A stretch of 8,758 nucleotides of DNA from Chloroflexota bacterium (GCA_019240175.1 JAFAYS010000740.1:1-8758), one strand, 5' to 3'; shown: positions 1-5,429, counted from the first letter of the stretch. Notes: generated by a model from the letters alone, not told the origin. Made by a program: numbers and translations.

Positions 1-110
1 CAAACAAAGGAACCGGGTGCCAGACCCAGAGGGTACCCCGGCGCACAAAAGAACAAAGACAGTAAGATTGTTTTGTTCTTTTGTTCCTTGGTTCTCTTGT
101 TCCCTAGAAC
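1..110. repeat. Hairpin-rich TTTGTTC intergenic repeat, copy 1
   Basis: This stretch ahead of the DUF507 gene has three parts. Positions 13-21 and 32-41 form a 9-bp GC-rich hairpin with one bulged C. Positions 46-57 (CAAAAGAACAAA) and 72-83 (TTTGTTCTTTTG) are a perfect 12-bp inverted repeat around a 14-base loop. From 72 to 104 there is a run of degenerate TTTGTTC-like units. AACAAAGGAACC near position 3 is another unit in the opposite orientation. A related stretch lies at 2294-2349 before tyrS, in the same orientation relative to its downstream gene. On the minus strand the first hairpin is followed by a T-rich tail, but no minus-strand gene lies to its right for it to terminate. A mobile miniature element, a palindromic intergenic repeat or a promoter-bearing element are all possible. 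Confidence 0.6.
81..110 (+). promoter_or_regulatory. Weak promoter candidate for DUF507 inside the repeat
   Basis: TTGTTC at 81-86 and TAGAAC at 105-110 are separated by 18 bases. Each matches the housekeeping sigma consensus only partly. The call gains a little support because the related repeat before tyrS shows TTGTTC, the same 18-base spacer and a better -10 box (TATATT). A start near 117 would leave about 34 untranslated bases before the ATG at 151. Confidence 0.25.
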
Positions 111-150
111 CCGTGGTATCCTGTAACCAGTCAAGTGAAAGGAGCAGCCG

Positions 151-438
151 ATGCGACTGAGTGAAGATAAAGTGCGCCGGATTGCCGAGCGTATCATCGA
201 TGGGCTGGCCGAGCGCGAGCTGGTTTCCTACACGGATCAGTCACGCGATGCGCGGGCTAATCGTGTTAAAGCGGTCTACGAAGTGCTCATTCCGGACCTG
301 CAAGCGGAAGAAGGGATCGACGCGGAGGTTGAGCGGATTCTGGCCACCTACTCGCGAACGCTGCGGCCCGTCGAGCAGGATGTGCTGCGCCGCAAGCACA
401 AAGAAGAGGTCGCGCGCAAACGTAAGTTTATTCTGTGA
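151..438 (+). CDS. DUF507 family protein
   Basis: This is a 95-residue soluble, highly charged protein of the DUF507 family. The family N-terminus (MRLSEDKVRRIAERIIDGL) and the C-terminal charged helix with an 'RKHKEE' stretch are recognisable. No signal peptide, membrane segment or catalytic motif is visible, and the composition suggests an all-helical protein. The family has no established biochemical function that I can name. The start is set by AAAGGAG at 138-144, six bases before the ATG. The DUF4342 gene follows 95 bases downstream on the same strand with no terminator visible between them, so the two are probably co-transcribed up to the terminator at 971-1006. The family assignment is fairly secure; the role is unknown. 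Confidence 0.88.
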   Translation: MRLSEDKVRRIAERIIDGLAERELVSYTDQSRDARANRVKAVYEVLIPDLQAEEGIDAEVERILATYSRTLRPVEQDVLRRKHKEEVARKRKFIL

Positions 439-533
439 GCTGTGCGTGATGCTGGGGTCTGGCTGCAACACTCGGCGGCGGCGAGGCGTCCTATGGCACG
501 TGCTGTAGATTGGCACGCCTAGGAGGGAAACCC

Positions 534-941
534 ATGACTAACAACAATAACCCCGAGTCCACGCCGAGCGCGCGCTCCTGGACCGAAGAGATTGAAGTTG
601 CGGCGAATCAGGTTGTCGAGCAGGTGCAAAATCTGGTCCGCGAGGGTAATGTTCGCCGGCTGATCATCAAGCACGAGGGCAACACTGTGCTTGAGGTACC
701 CGTGACGATCGCGGCGATCGCTGGTGTGGCTGCGCTCTACATGGCTCCGCTGCTGGCCGCGCTGGGTGCGCTGGCCGGACTTGTTGCGCGCGTGCAGGTT
801 GTGGTGGAGCGCGAGGGCGACAAGCCCGAGACTGTTGACATCAACCCGTCCGATACACCATCGCTGTCGCTCGACCCGACGCTGACCACGGTGTCCGAGA
901 ACGAAGCCGAGACCGGCGGTGTTACTCAGCGGCTAGACTAA
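534..941 (+). CDS. DUF4342 domain protein
   Basis: This 135-residue protein carries a DUF4342 domain at about residues 17-95: a short helical segment (TEEIEVAANQVVEQVQNLV), a beta-type stretch (VRRLIIKHEGNTVLEVPVT), then a hydrophobic Ala/Leu/Gly-rich segment (about residues 58-82) and RVQVVVER. The hydrophobic segment could be membrane-associated or a buried helix pair. The last 40 or so residues are polar, Thr/Ser/Asp/Glu-rich and probably disordered. An in-frame TTG at 510 would add eight residues, but AGGAGG at 521-526 sits seven bases before the ATG at 534, so 534 is chosen. In better-studied members this domain can follow a UBA-like fold; none is obvious here. No reaction can be assigned. 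It lies downstream of DUF507 and ahead of a strong terminator. Confidence 0.85.
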   Translation: MTNNNNPESTPSARSWTEEIEVAANQVVEQVQNLVREGNVRRLIIKHEGNTVLEVPVTIAAIAGVAALYMAPLLAALGALAGLVARVQVVVEREGDKPETVDINPSDTPSLSLDPTLTTVSENEAETGGVTQRLD

Positions 942-970
942 GCCAGGCAATTCAGTTGAGGTTGAATCGT

Positions 971-1006
971 AAGGGCGTCAGGTATGACGTCCTTGCTGTT
1001 TTTTTT
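971..1006 (+). terminator. Intrinsic terminator after DUF4342
   Basis: Positions 971-980 pair with 985-994 in a 10-bp stem (one G-U pair) around a GGTA loop. GCTG and eight consecutive T (999-1006) follow. It lies 30 bases after the DUF4342 stop and ends the plus-strand unit. Confidence 0.9.
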
Positions 1007-1014
1007 GGGTGGCT

Positions 1015-1046
1015 AAAATTGAGGTAGGGCGTGATACATCACGCCC
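1015..1046 (-). terminator. tyrS: Likely tyrS terminator
   Basis: Positions 1027-1034 and 1039-1046 form a perfect 8-bp GC-rich stem (GGGCGTGA with TCACGCCC) around a four-base loop, 40 bases past the tyrS stop. On the minus strand the tail is TACCTCAATTTT, so the T tract is displaced and weak. It faces the DUF4342 terminator, as expected between convergent genes. Confidence 0.55.
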
Positions 1047-1085
1047 CTGGTTGAACGACGATCTCGGCATTCTCGCTGAATTATG

Positions 1086-2258
1086 CTATGACACCACGCG
1101 AATGAATTTGCGCTTACCGACCTGCACCACGTATTCGCTGCCCGGCTCGATCAGCGTGTCCTGGCTTTCGACGCGGTTGCCGTTGATGCGCACGCCGCCG
1201 CCCGCGATCAGCCGCCGCGCCTCGCTCTTGCTGCCGGCAATCTGCGCGCCGGCCAGCACGTCCACGATGCTGGTTGGATTGGCGATGCGATATTCCGGCA
1301 TCTCCTCCGGGATCTCGCGCTTCTGAATCGTGCGGATGAAATATTCCTCGCCCTCGCGCGCCGCATCGGCGTTGTGGAACTGCGTCACGACCTCGCGCGC
1401 CAGACGCATTTTGAGATCGCGAGGATTGGTGCCCTGCTGTAGCGCTGCCCGCATCTGCTCAATCTCGGCCATCGGCACGTCGGTGACGTTGACGAAGTAC
1501 GGCATGATCACGGCGTCGCTCGTGGCCATCACGCGACCGTACATCTCCTGAGGCGGCGTCGTCAGATCGATCGTGTTGTTGAACGACTTCGACATTTTGC
1601 GGCCATCGGTGCCGATCAGCAGCGGCGTGAGAAACACCTGCTGCGGCTCCAGGCCCATCGATTTCATGAGCTCACGTCCGGCCAGAATATTGAACTTTTG
1701 ATCCGTGCCGCCAAACTCAACATCCGAGTTGATCGCCACCGAGTCGTAGGCTTGCAGCAGCGGGTACATCAGCTCCATCATCGAGAGCGGGCTTTCGGAG
1801 TCGAAGCGCTTGCGGAACGTTTCGTGCGCCATCAACTGCTGCATCGTGAAGCGCGACGTGAGATTAAACACATCCGCCAGCGTGAAACTGCCGAACCACT
1901 CGCTCTGCCAGCGTACCTCGGTGCGATCGCGGTCGACAATATGAAAGAACTGCTGGACGTAGGTCTCGGCGTTGATGCGCACCTGCTCGGCGGTGAGCAT
2001 GGTTCGTGATTGATCACGTCCGCTGGGATCGCCCACCTGTGCCGTCCAGTCGCCGACGATCAGCACCACCGTATGGCCCAGCTCTTGAAACTGGCGCAGC
2101 TTGCGCAGACCGACCGCGTGGCCGATGTGCAGATCGGGCTTGGAAGGATCGAATCCCATTTTGAGCCGTAGTGATTTGCCTGACTTCAGCTTTTCGCGCA
2201 GCTCCGCCTCGACGATCACCTCGGCGACGCCGCGCGTAAGCAGTTGATCAATGTCCAT
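1086..2258 (-). CDS. tyrS: Tyrosyl-tRNA synthetase
   Basis: This cytoplasmic class I aminoacyl-tRNA synthetase activates tyrosine with ATP and charges tRNA-Tyr. At 390 residues it has the usual length for the type 2 bacterial form. The Rossmann catalytic domain carries the HIGH signature at residues 44-47 and KMSKS at 221-225, with GGTDQ at 183-187 in the amino-acid pocket. A C-terminal S4 RNA-binding domain occupies about 330-390 (SKSEARRL, GGVRING). All key motifs are intact. The start ATG is preceded by GAGG with an eight-base gap. The gene lies 349 bases downstream of topA, and that gap contains a promoter, a Tyr-rich leader ORF, a terminator hairpin and an intergenic repeat. Expression is therefore probably controlled by attenuation that senses charged tRNA-Tyr. 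Convergent with DUF4342. Confidence 0.97.
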   Translation of the reverse strand: MDIDQLLTRGVAEVIVEAELREKLKSGKSLRLKMGFDPSKPDLHIGHAVGLRKLRQFQELGHTVVLIVGDWTAQVGDPSGRDQSRTMLTAEQVRINAETYVQQFFHIVDRDRTEVRWQSEWFGSFTLADVFNLTSRFTMQQLMAHETFRKRFDSESPLSMMELMYPLLQAYDSVAINSDVEFGGTDQKFNILAGRELMKSMGLEPQQVFLTPLLIGTDGRKMSKSFNNTIDLTTPPQEMYGRVMATSDAVIMPYFVNVTDVPMAEIEQMRAALQQGTNPRDLKMRLAREVVTQFHNADAAREGEEYFIRTIQKREIPEEMPEYRIANPTSIVDVLAGAQIAGSKSEARRLIAGGGVRINGNRVESQDTLIEPGSEYVVQVGKRKFIRVVS

Positions 2259-2280
2259 TTAATCTGCCTCACTTGTACAA

Positions 2281-2310
2281 AATATAAATCCTTAGAGAAC
2301 AAAGGAACAA
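2281..2310 (-). promoter_or_regulatory. Possible attenuator-independent tyrS promoter in the repeat
   Basis: On the minus strand TTGTTC (2310-2305) and TATATT (2286-2281) are 18 bases apart. The -10 box is good and the -35 box is partial. A start near 2274 would begin just ahead of the tyrS Shine-Dalgarno sequence (GAGG, 2270-2267). If real, it would give basal tyrS expression that bypasses the upstream terminator. Confidence 0.25.
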
Positions 2311-2349
2311 AGAACAAACCTCAATACTGCTTGTTTTGAGCTTTGTTCT
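2294..2349. repeat. TTTGTTC intergenic repeat, copy 2
   Basis: Read on the minus strand this contains three successive TTTGTTC units (2318-2296), preceded by an inverted unit: AGAACAAA at 2311-2318 pairs with TTTGTTCT at 2342-2349 across a 23-base loop. Order, orientation towards the next gene and the core TTTGTTCT..TTGTTCCTT..GTTCTCT match the copy at 46-97. It lies between the attenuator and tyrS and is much more AT-rich than the neighbouring coding sequence. Confidence 0.6.
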
Positions 2350-2400
2350 GCATGGTTCTTCCTATAAGAGTTGCGCGCCTCAACAATCGATGGCACGCCG

Positions 2401-2439
2401 GACAAAACAAAACGAGCGTGGGATGGTTCCACGCTCGTT
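2401..2439 (-). terminator. Attenuator terminator hairpin upstream of tyrS
   Basis: On the minus strand AACGAGCGTGG (2439-2429) pairs perfectly with CCACGCTCGTT (2421-2411) over 11 bp with a seven-base loop. The tail reads TTGTTTTGTC, so with the stem end it forms TTTTGTTTT. It lies 142 bases before the tyrS start and about 170 bases after the topA stop. It could also end topA read-through transcripts. Confidence 0.9.
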
Positions 2440-2474
2440 CGATCTGATTCAGTAGCTACTGCTGATCGTGGAAC
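2426..2474 (-). promoter_or_regulatory. Antiterminator pairing of the tyrS leader
   Basis: GTTCCACG (2474-2467) is perfectly complementary to CGTGGAAC (2433-2426), which comprises the upper 5' arm and part of the loop of the terminator. The two structures are mutually exclusive. The enclosed segment can fold further: GATC (2467-2464) can pair with a second GATC, and CAGT with ACTG around AGCT. A competing small hairpin, CGTG-TTC-CACG (2477-2467), could hide region 2 when no ribosome stalls. Confidence 0.65.
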
Positions 2475-2481
2475 ACGCCGC

Positions 2482-2559
2482 CTAGGCCTGCTGCAAATAC
2501 GCGTAGGCATACGTGTCGATCAGGGTATGCTGATGAATAATTGTTGTCTGTGTTTGCAT
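2482..2559 (-). CDS. Candidate Tyr-rich leader peptide of tyrS
   Basis: This is a 25-codon ORF too short for routine gene calling. It starts at ATG 2559 and ends in TAG at 2484-2482. The peptide ends TYAYAYLQQA, with Tyr codons TAT, TAC and TAT at 2511, 2505 and 2499 (codons 17, 19 and 21). GGTGA lies five bases before the ATG, an acceptable Shine-Dalgarno match. An upstream in-frame ATG at 2580 overlaps the -10 box and so would not be on the transcript. The peptide has no recognisable domain. As in other leader peptides its job would be to report how fast its codons are translated. The Tyr cluster close to the stop, ahead of a terminator and in front of the tyrosyl-tRNA synthetase gene, is the main argument. 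Chance clustering in such a short ORF cannot be excluded without comparing relatives. Confidence 0.72.
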   Translation of the reverse strand: MQTQTTIIHQHTLIDTYAYAYLQQA

Positions 2560-2578
2560 TTCAATCACCGTGCGCTGC

Positions 2579-2607
2579 ATCTTAGCAGACGCGTTCAGCC
2601 GTGTCAA
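2579..2607 (-). promoter_or_regulatory. Promoter of the tyrS leader
   Basis: On the minus strand a perfect TTGACA (2607-2602), a 17-base spacer and TAAGAT (2584-2579, four of six consensus bases) match a housekeeping sigma promoter. The -35 box directly follows the topA stop codon (2610-2608). The predicted start near 2571 lies just ahead of the leader peptide's Shine-Dalgarno sequence. Confidence 0.75.
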
Positions 2608-5229
2608 TCAGGCGGGCTGTTTGGCGCGGCTGGGCTGCTTGGTTGCGCGCTTGGTTGTGCTGGTCTTGGTCGTTGTTTTGGCCGTCGATTTGGTTGCAGC
2701 TTTCGCCGTCGATTTGGTTGCGGTTTTGGTCGCAGCCTTGGTCGTTTTGCCGTTGCTGGCGGCGCTCTTGGCCGTCCGGGTCGTCTTCTTCTCGGCCTTG
2801 GCGGTGGGCTCCGGCTTAGGCAGCGCCTCGACCTCGGCATCGGTCAGGATGCGTGGCATGGTGCCGTCGGCAGGCAGTTTCTCGATGTAGCGGCAGCGCG
2901 GATAGCCGGTACAGCTCAGGAATGGGCCGTAGCGTCCCTGCTTGAGCGCCAGATGATGACCCGACTCAGGACAGATGCGATCGGTGATCTGCGCGGGCGG
3001 CTTGGGCTGCCCACTGCGATCCAGCTTCTGGATCGTTTTGCAGTCGGGATAGTCGGAGCACGCCAGATACGGACCCCAGCGCCCCGACTTACGAATCATC
3101 GGCTTGTCGCACTTGGGGCAGTGATGCTCGGTAACCTGCTCGGCCACCACCAGGCCGCCGTCGTTGGTCTTGGCCAGATTGCGAATATTCTTGCAGTCGG
3201 GATAGCCGGTGCAGGCCAGGAATGGTCCGAAGCGTCCCTGCTTGATTGCCATCGGACGACCGCACTTGTCGCAGATCTGTTCGCCGTCGGCCAGCTTGGG
3301 CTGCTCGGCTAGCTGCACGCGGCCTTCCGCGTCGCGCGCGAGGTCGCCGGTGAAGCTGCACTCAGGATGGCGTGTGCAGGCCAGGAACTCGCCGTTGCGG
3401 CCCCATTTGATGCCTAGCGGCGCGCCGCAGGTCGGGCAGGGAATGTCGGTCTCGACGGTCTCGCCCTTGACGCCGCGCATCTCGCTCTTGGCCCGCGCGA
3501 TCGTTTGTTCGAAGGGATCGTAGAAGCCCTTGATCACCGGCACCCACTGGCGCTCGCCCTCGGCAATATCGTCGAGCTGCTGCTCCATCTGCGAGGTGAA
3601 GTTGTAGTCGACGATGTCCGAAAAGTGCTGCACCAGCAGATCAGTCACTACGCGGCCCAGCGAGGTCGGCACCAGCTTCTTCTCGACGACCGTCGCGTAC
3701 TCGCGGGCTTGAATCGTCGAAATCGTGGGCGCGTAGGTTGAGGGCCGTCCGATGCCCAGCTTTTCCAGCTCCTTGACCAGCGAGGCCTCGGTGTAGCGCG
3801 GCGGCGGCTGCGTCCAGTGCTGCAGCGCCAGCAGCTCAATCAACCGCAGCAGCTCGCCCTCGCTCAGCGGCGGCAGGATCGCCTCTTTGTCCTCGTCTTC
3901 CTCGCCCTCATCCAGACCGACGTTATACACCGCCAGGAAGCCTGGGAACTTGAGTACCGAGCCGGTGGCGCGGAAAAGATACGGCGGCGTGCCGCTGCCG
4001 CTCAGACGCCTGCCAGCCGCGATGTCCACGCTGGTGCTGTCAAAGATCGCTGCGGCCATCTGCGAGGCCACAAAGCGCTTCCAGATCAGTTCATACAGCC
4101 GGTACTGATCGCGATTCAAGACCGTGCGCAGGTTGGCCGGCTCGCGCTGCACTCCCGTCGGGCGGATCGCCTCGTGGGCCTCCTGCGCGCCCTTGGTGCG
4201 GGTTTTGTACACATTGGGCTTAGCCGGAACGTACTCCTCGCCGTATTTCTTGGCGATCAGCGCGCGCGCCTCGTTCTGCGCCAGCTGCGAGACGCTCAGC
4301 GAGTCGGTACGCATGTAGGTGATCAAGCCCACCGTGCCCTCGTTGCCGACATCGACGCCCTCGTACAGCTGCTGCGCGACCATCATGGTTTTTTTCGCGC
4401 CGAAGCCTAGCTTGCGGCTGGCCTCCTGCTGCAGCGTCGAGGTGGTGAACGGTGGCGCAGGCGTGCGCTTCTTGTCTTTGCGCGTGACTTTCTGGATCTG
4501 GAAGGCCGCGCCGTCGAGATCCTTGACGATCACATCGGCTGCGTCTTTGTCGCCGATGTCGAACTTGCCCAGCTTTTTGCCGGCGCGCTCGACCATCACC
4601 GCGCGGAACAGGCGATCGTTGCCCTGCTGTTTGCGCAGGTCGGCCTCGATCGTCCAGTATTCTTGCGGCTTGAAGTCTTCGATCTCACGCTCACGATCGA
4701 CCACCAGCCGCACCGCAACCGATTGGACGCGCCCCGCCGACAGCCCGCGCTTGACTTTTTCCCACAGCAGCGGCGACAGCCGGTAGCCCACCAGCCGATC
4801 AAGCACGCGCCGGGCCTGCTGAGCGTCCACCAGCCGCGTATCGATCTGGCGCGGATGCGCTACCGCGTCTTGCACGGCGCTCTTGGTGATCTCATGGAAT
4901 GTGACCCGATACACCGGCTTGCTCTTGGGTACACGTAGTACCTCCAGCACATGCCAGGCGATCGCTTCGCCCTCGCGGTCTGGGTCGGTCGCCAGATAGA
5001 CGGCATCGGCGCTCTTAGCCGCGCTGCGCAGCTCGCTGACGACCTTGGATTTATCGCTGGGAATCTCGTACTCGGGTGAGAAACCGTGGTCGGGATCGAC
5101 GCCCAGCTTGCTCTTAGGCAGATCGCGCACGTGGCCAATCGATGCTTGGACTTTATAGCCGGGGCCAAGATATTTTTGAATCGTTTTCGCTTTAGTCAGC
5201 GACTCAACGATAAGAAGTTTATAGCTCAT
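2608..5229 (-). CDS. topA: DNA topoisomerase I (type IA)
   Basis: This enzyme relaxes negatively supercoiled DNA by passing a strand through a transient 5'-phosphotyrosyl break. The 873-residue product has an N-terminal TOPRIM domain with Glu9 and the Mg-binding DPDREGE at 82-88. The catalytic core includes LSAGRVQS (163-170) and the active-site Tyr305 in TYMRTDS. Four C-terminal zinc-ribbon repeats begin near residues 598, 653, 704 and 753. The first three have four Cys; the fourth starts CPESG and lacks its second Cys. The last 67 or so residues form a Lys/Thr/Ala tail with about 15 Lys. The chosen ATG begins MSYKLLIVES, the usual family N-terminus; an in-frame TTG at 5274 would add 15 residues containing the leader hairpin, so it is rejected. 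AAAGGAG lies 11 bases upstream, a long gap. It has its own promoter and structured leader. Confidence 0.97.
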   Translation of the reverse strand: MSYKLLIVESLTKAKTIQKYLGPGYKVQASIGHVRDLPKSKLGVDPDHGFSPEYEIPSDKSKVVSELRSAAKSADAVYLATDPDREGEAIAWHVLEVLRVPKSKPVYRVTFHEITKSAVQDAVAHPRQIDTRLVDAQQARRVLDRLVGYRLSPLLWEKVKRGLSAGRVQSVAVRLVVDREREIEDFKPQEYWTIEADLRKQQGNDRLFRAVMVERAGKKLGKFDIGDKDAADVIVKDLDGAAFQIQKVTRKDKKRTPAPPFTTSTLQQEASRKLGFGAKKTMMVAQQLYEGVDVGNEGTVGLITYMRTDSLSVSQLAQNEARALIAKKYGEEYVPAKPNVYKTRTKGAQEAHEAIRPTGVQREPANLRTVLNRDQYRLYELIWKRFVASQMAAAIFDSTSVDIAAGRRLSGSGTPPYLFRATGSVLKFPGFLAVYNVGLDEGEEDEDKEAILPPLSEGELLRLIELLALQHWTQPPPRYTEASLVKELEKLGIGRPSTYAPTISTIQAREYATVVEKKLVPTSLGRVVTDLLVQHFSDIVDYNFTSQMEQQLDDIAEGERQWVPVIKGFYDPFEQTIARAKSEMRGVKGETVETDIPCPTCGAPLGIKWGRNGEFLACTRHPECSFTGDLARDAEGRVQLAEQPKLADGEQICDKCGRPMAIKQGRFGPFLACTGYPDCKNIRNLAKTNDGGLVVAEQVTEHHCPKCDKPMIRKSGRWGPYLACSDYPDCKTIQKLDRSGQPKPPAQITDRICPESGHHLALKQGRYGPFLSCTGYPRCRYIEKLPADGTMPRILTDAEVEALPKPEPTAKAEKKTTRTAKSAASNGKTTKAATKTATKSTAKAATKSTAKTTTKTSTTKRATKQPSRAKQPA
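2681..2721 (-). repeat. Short in-frame duplication in the topA tail
   Basis: A 17-base sequence (gccgtcgatttggttgc on the plus strand) occurs at 2681-2697 and again at 2705-2721, a 24-base period. It encodes two successive copies of an eight-residue unit, ATKSTAKA then ATKSTAKT. The copies are identical over 17 bases, which points to recent slippage or duplication and suggests that tail length may vary between strains. Confidence 0.75.
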
Positions 5230-5240
5230 GAACCAGGGCG

Positions 5241-5289
5241 CTCCTTTCGGAGAAACAAACAGGCCGGGAACCAACGGCTCGACCGGCCT
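5241..5289 (-). promoter_or_regulatory. Structured topA leader: terminator-like hairpin plus covered Shine-Dalgarno
   Basis: Two elements fill the short topA leader. First, AGGCCGG (5289-5283) pairs with CCGGCCT (5267-5261); inside it GAGCC pairs with GGTTC around a GTT loop, and GTTTGTTTCT (5260-5251) follows. This resembles an intrinsic terminator beginning only a few bases after the predicted transcript start. Second, CTCC (5252-5249) pairs with GGAG (5244-5241) across a GAAA tetraloop, burying the ribosome binding site AAAGGAG. Both are seen in the sequence; a regulatory effect on topA is inferred. Confidence 0.6.
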
Positions 5290-5298
5290 TGCTGTTGC

Positions 5299-5327
5299 AC
5301 TATACTGCCTGAAACTACGGGTGTCAA
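5299..5327 (-). promoter_or_regulatory. topA promoter
   Basis: On the minus strand a perfect TTGACA (5327-5322), a 17-base spacer and TATAGT (5304-5299) form a near-consensus housekeeping promoter. The expected start is near 5293-5292, giving an untranslated leader of about 63 bases. It lies between the PBP terminator and topA, so topA is transcribed on its own. Confidence 0.85.
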
Positions 5328-5372
5328 GCTATTTTGGTTCTCTCGACGTGGCTGCGGGCGGCTTGGCGGCTT

Positions 5373-5406
5373 AAAAAGCTGTGGGGCTAGCTAAAGCCAG
5401 CCCCAC
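5373..5406 (-). terminator. Intrinsic terminator of the PBP gene
   Basis: GTGGGGCT (5381-5388) pairs perfectly with AGCCCCAC (5399-5406) across a 10-base loop. On the minus strand the stem is followed by AGC and five T (5377-5373). It lies 24 bases past the PBP stop codon. Confidence 0.85.
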
Positions 5407-5429
5407 AAGACGACGATTGATAGTACGTG

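Larger units (their letters stand above)
2401..2571 (-). promoter_or_regulatory. tyrS leader RNA: candidate Tyr-sensing transcription attenuator
   Basis: The leader has in order a promoter, a ribosome binding site, a 25-codon ORF with three Tyr codons in its last nine sense codons, a segment that can pair with the terminator arm, and a terminator. Possible region 1:2 pairs are ACACG (2516-2512) with CGTGT (2477-2473) and GCCTA (2508-2504) with TAGGC (2484-2480); region 1 overlaps the Tyr codons. The 2:3 pairing is the antiterminator and 3:4 the terminator. A ribosome stalled on the Tyr codons (2511-2497) would cover region 1 but leave region 2 free. One at the stop codon (2484-2482) would cover region 2, which begins eight bases later. 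This matches the logic known from trp and pheST leaders. The 1:2 pairing overlaps region 2 by only two or three bases and is the weakest element. Confidence 0.72.

Noticed and set aside
971..1046. Similarity of the two facing hairpins (both begin GGGCGT) as a repeat or recombination site.
   Set aside because: The shared bases are few and each hairpin is explained as the terminator of one of two convergent genes.
2401..2571. T-box riboswitch for tyrS: the terminator arm and loop contain TGGAACC, which fits the UGGNACC core.
   Set aside because: The UGGN bases pair with the tRNA 3' end; tRNA-Tyr normally has discriminator A, which needs UGGU, but here it is UGGA. The ACCGCG extension is missing. 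I could not recognise stem I, and the leader before the antiterminator is only about 100 bases and holds a translatable ORF. A covariance-model search would settle this.
2482..2580. Longer version of the leader ORF starting at ATG 2580 (32 residues).
   Set aside because: That ATG overlaps the -10 box and lies upstream of the expected transcript start, and it has no Shine-Dalgarno sequence. The ATG at 2559 has one.
2371..3312. 313-codon open frame on the plus strand opposite the 3' part of topA.
   Set aside because: Its Gly/Arg/Leu-rich low-complexity translation mirrors the Lys-rich tail and zinc-ribbon codons of topA, and it also runs through the tyrS leader promoter and attenuator.
5230..5274. 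15-residue N-terminal extension of TopA from a TTG at 5274.
   Set aside because: It would translate the leader hairpin and the Shine-Dalgarno region. The conserved family N-terminus begins at the ATG at 5229.
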